Assembly (NCBI GenBank): GCA_902626505.1
Contig: CACOFQ010000006.1
Coordinates: 19,185-83,184 of the forward strand
Direction: 5' to 3'
Length of the DNA: 64,000 bases
Source: an uncultured Marinoscillum sp.
GTDB taxonomy: Bacteria; Bacteroidota; Bacteroidia; Cytophagales; MED-G16
In this document: positions 10,250 to 19,429 of the stretch, one piece after another
Numbering within the stretch: position 1 is the stretch's first letter
Layout of the letters: each line of letters opens with the position of its first letter
Made by a program: the position numbers and the translations under genes
The notes under the pieces: model-generated
What the model saw: only the letters and a program-made list of their open reading frames with translations
Told to the model about the DNA's origin: nothing
Database searches by the model: none

Positions 10250-11310
10250 ATCATCTTAGGATAACTACCAAGTAGCTTGATGTTATCTTCATATCTTTTA
10301 AAGATAATTTGAAAATTATTACTTAAATAATGACCCTCAAAATCAATATAGAAAACATATTTAAATTCAGTCCCTTTCTTTGCGGGCCTACTTTCAAGTT
10401 TAGTTAAATTGATTTTAGCGTCATGAAACTCTTGCAAGAATTTAGCAAGAACTCCATGCCCGTCAGTCAAATTAACTAATATGGATGTTTTGTCATCTTT
10501 AGATATCACTTCATTTTTAGTAGAAGATAGGATAACAAATCTGGTGTGATTATCTTTTGAATCTTCAATTTTATCAAATAGGATTGGAACCCCCTGTTGA
10601 ACTGCAGCAAACCTTGAGCATATTGCTGCTGCGCCCTCTTTTTTATCAGCATACTTAACTGCAGCACTTGTGCTATTAACTGGTATACATTTTATGTCTT
10701 CTGAAAAATAATTTTCAATAAAATTGTTACATTGTTTGAACGCAATATCTTTTGAATAAATTGTATTTATGTTTTTAATGTCTTTTGCTCTAGTCGCAAA
10801 GGAAAAACTTATAGATAAAGGAAGCTCAGATATTATTTGGAGATTACTGACTCCTAAAAGATCGATGGTTTCCTGAACAATACCTTCTTGGTTATTTTCT
10901 AGTGGAATTATTCCGTATTTTGACTTTTTCAATTCAACTGACTTGAAAACAGACTTAATAGAATTAAGTGATAAGTATTTTGCCTGAGACCCAAAGTTGC
11001 TTTCAGCTGCCTGATGAGTGAAACTTCCTTCTGGGCCAAGATATGATATTCTTTCTGGCAATTCAATATTTCGAGCTGCAGCAAAAACTTCTTGAAAAAT
11101 TGCCTTAATAGAATCAGCACTTAATTTTCCATTTGCTAAAGAGTGTAATCGCTCAATAATTTCTTTTTCTCTCTCAGGCCTATAGACACTTTCGTTAGAA
11201 GCATTTTTTAGTAATCCAATTTCATGAACTATATCCATTCTTTGATCAAGAAGATTTAAAATATCTGCGTCAATTTTATCAATTTTTGTTCTTAATTCTT
11301 TAATGTTCAT
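10246..11310 (-). CDS. pheA: Bifunctional chorismate mutase / prephenate dehydratase (ORF opens at 11340)
   Basis: MNIKELRTKIDKIDADILNLLDQRMDIVHEIG (chorismate mutase), YLGPEGSFTHQAAESNFG (prephenate dehydratase), KLESRPAKKGTEFKYVFYIDFEGH (ACT). Confidence 0.93.
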   Translation of the reverse strand: MNIKELRTKIDKIDADILNLLDQRMDIVHEIGLLKNASNESVYRPEREKEIIERLHSLANGKLSADSIKAIFQEVFAAARNIELPERISYLGPEGSFTHQAAESNFGSQAKYLSLNSIKSVFKSVELKKSKYGIIPLENNQEGIVQETIDLLGVSNLQIISELPLSISFSFATRAKDIKNINTIYSKDIAFKQCNNFIENYFSEDIKCIPVNSTSAAVKYADKKEGAAAICSRFAAVQQGVPILFDKIEDSKDNHTRFVILSSTKNEVISKDDKTSILVNLTDGHGVLAKFLQEFHDAKINLTKLESRPAKKGTEFKYVFYIDFEGHYLSNNFQIIFKRYEDNIKLLGSYPKMI

Positions 11311-11385
11311 TAATTTTATAGTTCGATTAATTTTTTTCACAAAATAACAATTTAAAAGTAAAAATTAATCATAATTTGTAGTTAT

Positions 11386-12645
11386 ATGGAAGACAAAAGA
11401 TTATTTGATTTAATTGATCAAGAAAAAAAAAGACAATCAGAAGGCATTGAATTAATTGCATCTGAAAACTATGCTTCTGATGAAGTAATGGCAGCGGCAG
11501 GAAGTATTCTAACTAATAAATATGCAGAAGGACTACCAGGAAAAAGATACTATGGGGGTTGCTCTGTAGTAGATGAAATTGAAGATTTATGTAGAGAAAG
11601 GTTAAAACAGCTTTTTGATGCCAGCTGGGTAAACGTTCAGCCACACTCTGGAGCTCAAGCTAACGCTGCTGTAATGTTAGCAATTCTAAACCCTGGAGAT
11701 AAAATTTTAGGTTTTGATCTAGCTCACGGAGGACATTTAACCCATGGTTCTCCCGTTAATTATTCAGGAAAAATTTATAAGCCTTTTTTCTATGGAGTAA
11801 ACAAAGATGACGGATATATAGACTATAAGTCTTTAGAAGAGACAGCGAGAAAAGAAAATCCAAAATTAATAATATGTGGGGCGTCTTCATACAGTAGAGA
11901 CTGGGACTATAAGTTTATTCGAGAAGTCGCTGACTCAATAGGGGCGTTAGTTCTTGCAGATATAGCTCACCCCTCAGGTTTAATATCTAGAGGACTACTT
12001 AATGATCCTTTGGATTATTGTCATATTATAACCTCAACAACCCATAAGACATTACGGGGCCCAAGGGGTGGAATTATTATGATGAGAAATGATTTCGAAA
12101 ATCCTTTTGGGATTAAAACTCCGAAAGGAACAACAAGATTAATGTCATCTCTTTTAGACTCTGGTGTTTTCCCGGGAACCCAAGGTGGTCCTCTTGAACA
12201 TATAATAGGGGCTAAAGCCGTAGCTTTTCAAGAAGCATTATCGGATAAATATCTAACTTATGTAGTTCAAGTTAAAAAAAACGCAAACATTATGGCCAAA
12301 GAATTTATGATGAGAGGATATGATATAATTTCAGGAGGCACAGACAATCACCTCATGCTAATAGATCTTAGAAACAAAAACATAACAGGTAAAGAAGCTG
12401 AAGAAAACCTAGGAAAAGCAGATATAACAATTAATAAAAATATGGTGCCATTTGACTCAGAATCTCCTTTTGTTACATCTGGAATGAGAATAGGAACGGC
12501 AGCAATTACCACAAGAGGCATGCTAGAGGATGACATGATAAAAATTGTGGGCTTCATAGACAGGGTGATAAATGATGAGAAAGAAATTGACCAAGTTAGA
12601 AAAGAGATAAATGCCTGGGCTAGTAAATTTCCTCTACACAAATAA
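11386..12645 (+). CDS. glyA: Serine hydroxymethyltransferase
   Basis: [21 protein letters not shown]...GKRYYGG...[29 protein letters not shown] site. Confidence 0.97.
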   Translation: MEDKRLFDLIDQEKKRQSEGIELIASENYASDEVMAAAGSILTNKYAEGLPGKRYYGGCSVVDEIEDLCRERLKQLFDASWVNVQPHSGAQANAAVMLAILNPGDKILGFDLAHGGHLTHGSPVNYSGKIYKPFFYGVNKDDGYIDYKSLEETARKENPKLIICGASSYSRDWDYKFIREVADSIGALVLADIAHPSGLISRGLLNDPLDYCHIITSTTHKTLRGPRGGIIMMRNDFENPFGIKTPKGTTRLMSSLLDSGVFPGTQGGPLEHIIGAKAVAFQEALSDKYLTYVVQVKKNANIMAKEFMMRGYDIISGGTDNHLMLIDLRNKNITGKEAEENLGKADITINKNMVPFDSESPFVTSGMRIGTAAITTRGMLEDDMIKIVGFIDRVINDEKEIDQVRKEINAWASKFPLHK

Positions 12646-13439
12646 TGAAAAAAGAAAAGGAAATGTCTTTCATAGATCATCTTGAAGAATTGAGATGGCA
12701 TATAATACGATCATTACTTGCAATTATTGTTTTTGCAATAATAGCTTTTGTTTCTAAAGACATTGTATTTGGAGTTATATTATTAGGCCCTTCGAAAAGT
12801 GACTTTTGGACATATTCTGCCCTTTGTAATCTAGGCCAACAGATAGGTGTATCTGCTTTTTGTATTGAAGAGCTTCCGTTTATAATTCAAAGTAGACAAA
12901 TGGCTGGACAGTTCATGATGCACATATCATCATCTTTTGTCATTGGTATAATTTTTGCTTTCCCTTATGCTTTTTGGGAGTTTTGGAGGTTTATTTCTCC
13001 AGGGCTTTATGTAAATGAAAAAAAAGCGGCTCGGGGAGCAACCTTTTATGTCTCTTTTTTATTTTTTATTGGTATCCTTTTTGGTTACTTTATATTAACT
13101 CCTATTTCAATAAATTTTCTAGCTAACTATCAAATAGATCCTTCCATTTTAAATGAATTTGATATCATATCATATGTCTCAACTATTACAACTTTAGTGT
13201 TAGCCTCAGGCATGCTTTTTCAACTACCTATGGTAATCTATTTTTTAACAAAGGCTGGTATTGTTAATAAAGAAATTTTAAAAAATTACAGAAAACATGC
13301 AATAGTAATAATTTTAGTTTTTGGTGCAATGTTAACTCCACCAGACCCTTTTAGTCAAATAGTAATGGCTGTGCCCTTGATTGGTTTATATGAAATAAGT
13401 ATATTGATATCTGGCGTAGTTAAAAAAACATACAAATGA
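12645..13439 (+). CDS. tatC: Twin-arginine translocase subunit TatC
   Basis: MSFIDHLEELRWHIIRSLLAI, multiple TM helices, FRKHAIVIILVFGAMLTPPDPFSQ-like TatC signature (YRKHAIVIILVFGAMLTPPDPFSQ). Confidence 0.96.
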   Translation: MKKEKEMSFIDHLEELRWHIIRSLLAIIVFAIIAFVSKDIVFGVILLGPSKSDFWTYSALCNLGQQIGVSAFCIEELPFIIQSRQMAGQFMMHISSSFVIGIIFAFPYAFWEFWRFISPGLYVNEKKAARGATFYVSFLFFIGILFGYFILTPISINFLANYQIDPSILNEFDIISYVSTITTLVLASGMLFQLPMVIYFLTKAGIVNKEILKNYRKHAIVIILVFGAMLTPPDPFSQIVMAVPLIGLYEISILISGVVKKTYK

Positions 13440-13864
13440 AAATAATTATTGGTTGTGACCATGCTGGGTTTGAATACAAAGAGATCCTAATTAATTTAAT
13501 TAGAGAAAAAAAATTTCACTTTAAAGACTGTGGATGTTTTAGTGCTGAGTCAGTTGATTACCCAGATTATGCCCATGAAGTTTCAAAAGAAGTTTTAAAG
13601 AAAACAGATCACATTGGTGTTCTCATATGTGGTAGTGCGAATGGCGTTGCTATGGCAGCAAATAAACACAATGGGATAAGGGCTGCTGTTTGTTGGAATA
13701 AAAAAACATCTGAAATGTCAATTACACACAATGACGCAAATGTTCTTTGTGTTCCTGCTAGATTTATCTCCCCCTCTGAACTTAAAGAAATTTTTGATGC
13801 CTTTATAAGTTCACAATTTGAAGGCGGAAGACATAAGAATAGAGTAGACAAAATAAATTGTTAA
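13436..13864 (+). CDS. rpiB: Ribose-5-phosphate isomerase B
   Basis: MKIIIGCDHAGFEYKE...VDYPDYAHEV...GVLICGSANGVAMAANKHNGIRAAVCW. Confidence 0.95.
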   Translation: MKIIIGCDHAGFEYKEILINLIREKKFHFKDCGCFSAESVDYPDYAHEVSKEVLKKTDHIGVLICGSANGVAMAANKHNGIRAAVCWNKKTSEMSITHNDANVLCVPARFISPSELKEIFDAFISSQFEGGRHKNRVDKINC

Positions 13865-13865
13865 G

Positions 13866-14225
13866 GTGAAAAGACAAAGAATTGAAAAACATGAAAGTCT
13901 TTTACATAGGGTAATTAATGACTATATAATTAAAAAGGGCAAATCTTTTTTAAATAATGAGTTTATTACAATAATGGGTATTAAGCTCTCACCTGACTTA
14001 AGTATCGCCTTGATTTTTATTAGCCCTCTTGATAATTCTAAATCAGATTTTATTGAAAAAAAGTTTCTAGAAAAAAAATATGATATAAAACAATATATTG
14101 TTAAATCCATTGGAAAAAAAATTAGAAAAATCCCAGAAATTAAATTTATTATTGACAGCTCAGAGCATGAAGCTTCCAGAATAAACAAAATACTTTCTGA
14201 CCTAAATATTCCCCCTAAAAAATAA
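13866..14225 (+). CDS. rbfA: 30S ribosome-binding factor A
   Basis: 119 aa: KRQRIEKHESLLHRVINDYI...ITIMGIKLSPDLSIALIFISPL...IPEIKFIIDSS; position in a housekeeping operon before a LolC/E-like permease. Confidence 0.85.
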   Translation: MKRQRIEKHESLLHRVINDYIIKKGKSFLNNEFITIMGIKLSPDLSIALIFISPLDNSKSDFIEKKFLEKKYDIKQYIVKSIGKKIRKIPEIKFIIDSSEHEASRINKILSDLNIPPKK

Positions 14226-14227
14226 AA

Positions 14228-15466
14228 ATGATGTTTCCTTTCAAAGCTGCATTAAGATTTATTTTATCAAAAAATAATAAAACATTTATCAATATTCTAT
14301 CCTATATCTCCATTCTAACATTAAGTTTGGGGACAGCAGCAATGATTATAGTCCTTTCTGTTTATAATGGTTTAGAAAATACACTTAAGTCTATTTATGA
14401 AGACTTTGACGCAGATATTAAAATTGAAAATATAGAGTCTAAATATTTTAATAATGACCTTATTTCAGATATCAAGGCCTTAGAAAACGTAGAGTCCGTT
14501 TCTGGAATATTAGAAAATAAAGTTATATTGCAACAAGATCAAAAAGAGGTAGTTGCCTACTTAAAAGGGGTTGATTCAAATTTCATTGAACAAAACAGAA
14601 TTGTTAATAACTTGACAGAGGGGGATTTTGTTTTTGAAAAGAACAAATTAGAACACGCGGTTTTTGGGAGAGGTATAAAATATAGTCTTGGAATTAATAG
14701 TAACTCGAATTTTCAAAACATAAAGGTTTTTGCACTTAATGAAGAAAAGGAACTAAAACCAAACACCATTCAAAAAAATTTATTTAATGATGAAAATATC
14801 AAAGTATCTGGAGTTTTCGCAATTGAGAATAGCTTTGATAATAATTATGTGTTCTCTTCCTTAAGTTTTGCACAAAAACTATTTAATAACACTAACAAAG
14901 TTTCCTCATATGAGGTGAAATTAAAAAATATAAATGAGATCAAAGAGACTAAATTGGCTATAAAAAATAAAATCGGAGAAGAATATATTGTTTTAACCTC
15001 TATTGAACAAAGAGCGGGTCTTTATAAAATATTACAAACAGAAAAACTAGTAGTTTATATTGTCTTTGGAATTGTTCTTCTATTAAGTTCAATAAACATT
15101 TTCTTTCTATTAACAATGATGGGCGTTGAGAAACAAAAAGATATTGCGATAATGTTTTCTTTCGGTGCAAAAAGATTTCAAATAAGAAATGTTTTTATAA
15201 GTCAAGGTATAATAATAGGTTTTTCGAGTGTTGTTTTGGGATCATTTATTGGGTTCATCCTAACCACACTGCAAAAAAAATTTGGTTTTATCTCTATTCA
15301 AATGTCTAGCTCAATACTAGAGGCATATCCTATTGATTTTAATTTTACGGACATGATTATAATTTCAATAATGGTTTTAATAATTTCAGCAACAGCATCA
15401 ATATTTCCTGGCTTAATGTCTTCTTCAAAAAACAAAATATTTAATCTTAATAAATTAATTTCATGA
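14228..15466 (+). CDS. FtsX-like ABC transporter permease (LolC/E-like)
   Basis: N-terminal TM, periplasmic domain, three C-terminal TMs; MMGVEKQKDIAIMFSFGAKRFQIRNVFISQG. Confidence 0.85.
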   Translation: MMFPFKAALRFILSKNNKTFINILSYISILTLSLGTAAMIIVLSVYNGLENTLKSIYEDFDADIKIENIESKYFNNDLISDIKALENVESVSGILENKVILQQDQKEVVAYLKGVDSNFIEQNRIVNNLTEGDFVFEKNKLEHAVFGRGIKYSLGINSNSNFQNIKVFALNEEKELKPNTIQKNLFNDENIKVSGVFAIENSFDNNYVFSSLSFAQKLFNNTNKVSSYEVKLKNINEIKETKLAIKNKIGEEYIVLTSIEQRAGLYKILQTEKLVVYIVFGIVLLLSSINIFFLLTMMGVEKQKDIAIMFSFGAKRFQIRNVFISQGIIIGFSSVVLGSFIGFILTTLQKKFGFISIQMSSSILEAYPIDFNFTDMIIISIMVLIISATASIFPGLMSSSKNKIFNLNKLIS

Positions 15467-15867
15467 AACTAAAAGTAGGAGATAATTACAAAGAAGAGTT
15501 TATTATAACACAGGAAATGGTAAATAAATTTGCCGAGCTAAGTGGTGACAAAAACCCACTGCATATAGACAAAGAATTTGCAGCACAAACTCGTTTCAAA
15601 AAACCTATTGTACATGGGCTGTTCTCTGTAACATCTTTTGGTAAAGTTATGGGGTCTAAATTTCCTGGGCACGGATCAGTACATGTTGGCCAAAACTTAA
15701 GTTTTAAAAAACCGCTATATCCTGACAAAAAATATGTTGTTTATGTTGAGTTAGTTAGGATAATTAAAGATAAGCATTTTGGGATATTTAAAACCCAAAT
15801 CTTCGACACCAAAAACAACCTTATTGTTGATGGAACAGGAACTGCTCTTCATGAAGAAAAATTATAG
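15463..15867 (+). CDS. MaoC family (R)-specific enoyl-CoA hydratase/dehydratase
   Basis: FAELSGDKNPLHIDKEFAAQTRFKKPIVHGLFSVTSFGKVMG hotdog hydratase motif. Confidence 0.9.
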   Translation: MKLKVGDNYKEEFIITQEMVNKFAELSGDKNPLHIDKEFAAQTRFKKPIVHGLFSVTSFGKVMGSKFPGHGSVHVGQNLSFKKPLYPDKKYVVYVELVRIIKDKHFGIFKTQIFDTKNNLIVDGTGTALHEEKL

Positions 15868-18345
15868 TTCGCTTGAACAAGTATGTAACAAATCTTCATA
15901 AGATCCTATTGGGGAACCGTCAGGAGCTTTTAATGTATTTGGAAAAGTTGAATCTATCTTACCAGAAAAAAACTTATCTATTTTGCTTGAGAGAAAATGG
16001 TAATGATATTCGTTTGAGTTTTTCTTGTCTAGTTCTTTTTTTAGATTTTTTAAGGAGAAATTTACTTGAGCACTAACTTCTTCATGAACGTTTTTACTGT
16101 TTGATAGCATAAACATATGATTTAGCACATTGTGGTTTACCATTTTTGAAATCTCAACTTCCATGTCAGAAAGGGATAATGAGTTGTAATCCCTCAAGAC
16201 TGTTTCGTTTATTATTTTATTTAATATAGTCAATAAACCTGGTTGTGTATATCTGTCTCTAGCCTTTAAAGTTAATAAGCGTGAAGCTCTTTCAGGGTGT
16301 AGTAACATTTTTAAAGTAAGGTTTGTAGCTGTTTCAGCCGCAGCAAGATAATCAAATGTAACGCCTGTTCTAGATTTAAATGTCTCTCGAGTTCTTTGGT
16401 AACCAAAAGCTCTTGGGGGAATTAGTGAAATTAGCCTTTTGGATAGAGAGAGGTTTTTTGGTTCTATAGAAGATAACAGTGATTCTAAAGCTTTCATTTG
16501 TTGTGCTTGTGGTAACAACTTAGTTACAAGTTGTCCGTCTCCCTTAACAGCATAATTATATTCTAATCCACCTACTACTTTTGATGCTGCTTCAATTTGA
16601 TACCTGTGCAACAAATATATTGGAACTAATACTTCCTCAATACTTGACATTGGCTCACCTAATTTTATTACATTATCTGAGAAATCATCAAGAACATGTC
16701 TTCTAATTTTAAGAATTCTATTTAACTCTTCAGCGGCATCAAATCCATTGTCCCAAAGGTGAGATCTTGGATGAGCGCCCCCTGTAGGCCTAGAATCTTG
16801 ATCTGATATAAAATAGATGTTATCTTTATATCCTTCGTCTAATATCTTATTAAGACTTTTCGCCTCATCTGACATAAACTCCCTATAACCCCAATTAATT
16901 GCTAATTTATCCCATTCACCAATACCATGATCATATGCTTCTGATAGATCAACTTTATTATTAGAAAATTTAATAAGAGGGTGTGGATAATCCATAACTG
17001 ACTTTCTACCTCTAGCACTAGAAATAAAATTATGAGATAGCCCAATAGTGTGGCCAACTTCATGAGCAGATAATTGCCTTAGTCTTTTTATGGCCATTTC
17101 TTCCATTAGATCAGTATCATTTTCTTTATTATATGGCCTTAATAACCCTTCTGCAATTAAATAATCTTGCCTGACTCTTAATGACCCTAAAGACACATGC
17201 CCCTTAATAATTTCACCTGTTCTTGGATCAACCACTGATGCTCCGTATGACCATCCTCTTGTTGACCGATGAACCCATTGAATTACATTGTATCTCACGT
17301 CTAACATGTCAGCCCCCTCTGGTAATAATTTAATCTGAAAAGCATTTTTAAATCCTGCGGTCTCAAATGCTTCATTCCACCAAGAAGCACCTTCTATTAA
17401 AGCAGACTTGACTGGCTCAGGCACCCCTCTGTCTAGGTAATAAACTATTGGCTCTATAGCCTCACTAATTTCTGCATTAGGATTTTTTTTAATTAGTCTA
17501 TGTCTTTTTATAAACATCGTGCGTAAGTCTTCTTCAATTGGACTAGCATAGTCATAAAATGATTGAGGGTTGAAGCCCGCTCTAGGATCAAACTTTCTTG
17601 GAGTATAGCCATCATCTGGAAGTTGAACAAAAGAGTGTCTTGTTCGTACTGAAAAACTTTCATTGTCAGGTGACACAGAACTAAGCCAACCTCCTGTTGA
17701 GACGCCTCTAAATGTTAAAAAAGCCTCAAGCTCAGAATTTAAAGGAAAATTTTTTGAATTTAAAACATCAAAAGATGATGACCTTTTATCAATTTTAAAA
17801 GACCCCTGCCTCCTTTGGTTTAATCTTTGAGATATTTTATGAGAATCCCTTATTACAAATTCTGAAGCGTCCAATAAAAATTTATTTTTTTCATGAATCA
17901 CAATATCGAAAGACCATAAAGTAGATTTTGCAAAAGCATCTTCTACAGCTTTAATTTCCTCTTGATTGCTAGATAAAGCTCTATATCTATAATTTGGTTG
18001 AACCATAAGAATTTTTGGACCCATCTTTATAAACTTGATAATCCGTGTTCCTCCAATTTGACCCCTATCTAAGCCTATGTCGTTAGAACCTAATCCTGCT
18101 GATAAATAATTAACATATATAAGCTCCTGACCTAACTTTTCAATTTCAATATATATTTTTCCTTTAGATTCATCCCAATAGTAGTTTATGAAGCCTTCTT
18201 TTTTTGTTAGATTAGAGACAAAGTCATTATAAGACGATTTATTGAAATTATTTTCTTTGCTAAATGCAAAAAAATTAAAAAAGAGAAAAAATAATAATAA
18301 AGTTTTTTTCATGCTTGATGGTTTAGTTTGGGATGATAATTTCAT
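15862..18345 (-). CDS. Secreted zinc-dependent metzincin-type metalloprotease (DUF5117/DUF4953-like)
   Basis: Signal peptide; extended zinc motif HEVGHTIGLSHNF; ~827 aa Bacteroidota family architecture. Confidence 0.85.
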   Translation of the reverse strand: MKLSSQTKPSSMKKTLLLFFLFFNFFAFSKENNFNKSSYNDFVSNLTKKEGFINYYWDESKGKIYIEIEKLGQELIYVNYLSAGLGSNDIGLDRGQIGGTRIIKFIKMGPKILMVQPNYRYRALSSNQEEIKAVEDAFAKSTLWSFDIVIHEKNKFLLDASEFVIRDSHKISQRLNQRRQGSFKIDKRSSSFDVLNSKNFPLNSELEAFLTFRGVSTGGWLSSVSPDNESFSVRTRHSFVQLPDDGYTPRKFDPRAGFNPQSFYDYASPIEEDLRTMFIKRHRLIKKNPNAEISEAIEPIVYYLDRGVPEPVKSALIEGASWWNEAFETAGFKNAFQIKLLPEGADMLDVRYNVIQWVHRSTRGWSYGASVVDPRTGEIIKGHVSLGSLRVRQDYLIAEGLLRPYNKENDTDLMEEMAIKRLRQLSAHEVGHTIGLSHNFISSARGRKSVMDYPHPLIKFSNNKVDLSEAYDHGIGEWDKLAINWGYREFMSDEAKSLNKILDEGYKDNIYFISDQDSRPTGGAHPRSHLWDNGFDAAEELNRILKIRRHVLDDFSDNVIKLGEPMSSIEEVLVPIYLLHRYQIEAASKVVGGLEYNYAVKGDGQLVTKLLPQAQQMKALESLLSSIEPKNLSLSKRLISLIPPRAFGYQRTRETFKSRTGVTFDYLAAAETATNLTLKMLLHPERASRLLTLKARDRYTQPGLLTILNKIINETVLRDYNSLSLSDMEVEISKMVNHNVLNHMFMLSNSKNVHEEVSAQVNFSLKNLKKELDKKNSNEYHYHFLSSKIDKFFSGKIDSTFPNTLKAPDGSPIGSYEDLLHTCSSEL

Positions 18346-18805
18346 GTGTGTCGTTTGGGTTTTTAAGTCTTATAGTTTGAAGATCGTTTAATGTCTCAAA
18401 ATATATTAAATTTTCTTGATCTTTAAAAGAAGCAAATAAGCTTGAGTCTTTAATAATTAATTTTTTTATTTTTTTTACTTTCAATATTTCAAAATAACAA
18501 TTGATGGTGCCATTTATATATTCGTGCCCAAGATAATTTATATCTAGAGGCTTCCCGTTTATTATAAAGTCGATATTTTCCTGGAGATAGTTTTTGATAT
18601 TTTGATTTACAATCTCTTTGTTAGAGTTTAAAATATCAAAATTTGTTAATTGATTTTTTTTCTTAATCGCAAGTTCTAAATCATCAAAAAATATTTTTTT
18701 TTGAACTTCTATTGCTTTTCTTTTCGGGTCAAATTCCATGTATGATACGCTAACATAAAATTCATGTGGAAAAAAAATTGCAAGAAAAGAAAGTATTTTG
18801 ATCAT
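18323..18805 (-). CDS. DUF6702-like exported protein
   Basis: 160 aa with an N-terminal hydrophobic segment, FYVSVSYMEFDPKRKAIEVQKKIFFDDLELAIKK; overlaps the metalloprotease start. Confidence 0.65.
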   Translation of the reverse strand: MIKILSFLAIFFPHEFYVSVSYMEFDPKRKAIEVQKKIFFDDLELAIKKKNQLTNFDILNSNKEIVNQNIKNYLQENIDFIINGKPLDINYLGHEYINGTINCYFEILKVKKIKKLIIKDSSLFASFKDQENLIYFETLNDLQTIRLKNPNDTHEIIIPN

Positions 18806-18849
18806 TATTATTTAATAAATTTAATAACAATTTTTAACTGAATTAGATT

Positions 18850-19428
18850 ATGGACGTATTTAAAACTTGGTTTATGGTTGGATTTGATCATATATTAAAT
18901 GTTCAAGCGCTTGATCATATTTTGTTTGTTTTGGCTTTGGTTGTTGTTTATAAACCTTCTATGATTAAACAAATCGTTATCTTAATTACCGCCTTTACAA
19001 TTGGGCATTCAATAACTTTAATTCTTTCAGCACTAGATATAATTTCTTATAATCAAAAGGTTATAGAGTTTTTAATCCCATTAACAATTGTTCTTACCGC
19101 CTTAAATAATATAATAAACAGAAATAGAGTAATTAAAAAAGCTGTTACCGCAAATTATTTTATAGCGCTTGTTTTCGGACTTGTACATGGTCTAGGGTTT
19201 GCTAATTATTTAAAAGCATTACTTTTTAAAGGAAATATAGTATTAGAGTTGTTTTCTTTTAACGTTGGTATTGAGCTAGCACAATTAGTGGTAGTTGGTA
19301 CTTTTTTGATTATTAGTTTTATTGGTTCAAATTATGTTTTCAAAACGAGAGAAAACTGGATCTTCTTTGTGTCTTCTGCTATTTTTGGTATAAGTTTGAT
19401 GCTTACTTTAAACGCAAAATTTTGGTAG
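18850..19428 (+). CDS. HupE/UreJ family membrane protein
   Basis: GFDHILNVQALDHILFVLAL, TIGHSITL, VHGLGFANYL: the His-containing TM motifs of HupE/UreJ_2. Confidence 0.8.
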   Translation: MDVFKTWFMVGFDHILNVQALDHILFVLALVVVYKPSMIKQIVILITAFTIGHSITLILSALDIISYNQKVIEFLIPLTIVLTALNNIINRNRVIKKAVTANYFIALVFGLVHGLGFANYLKALLFKGNIVLELFSFNVGIELAQLVVVGTFLIISFIGSNYVFKTRENWIFFVSSAIFGISLMLTLNAKFW

Positions 19429-19429
19429 A

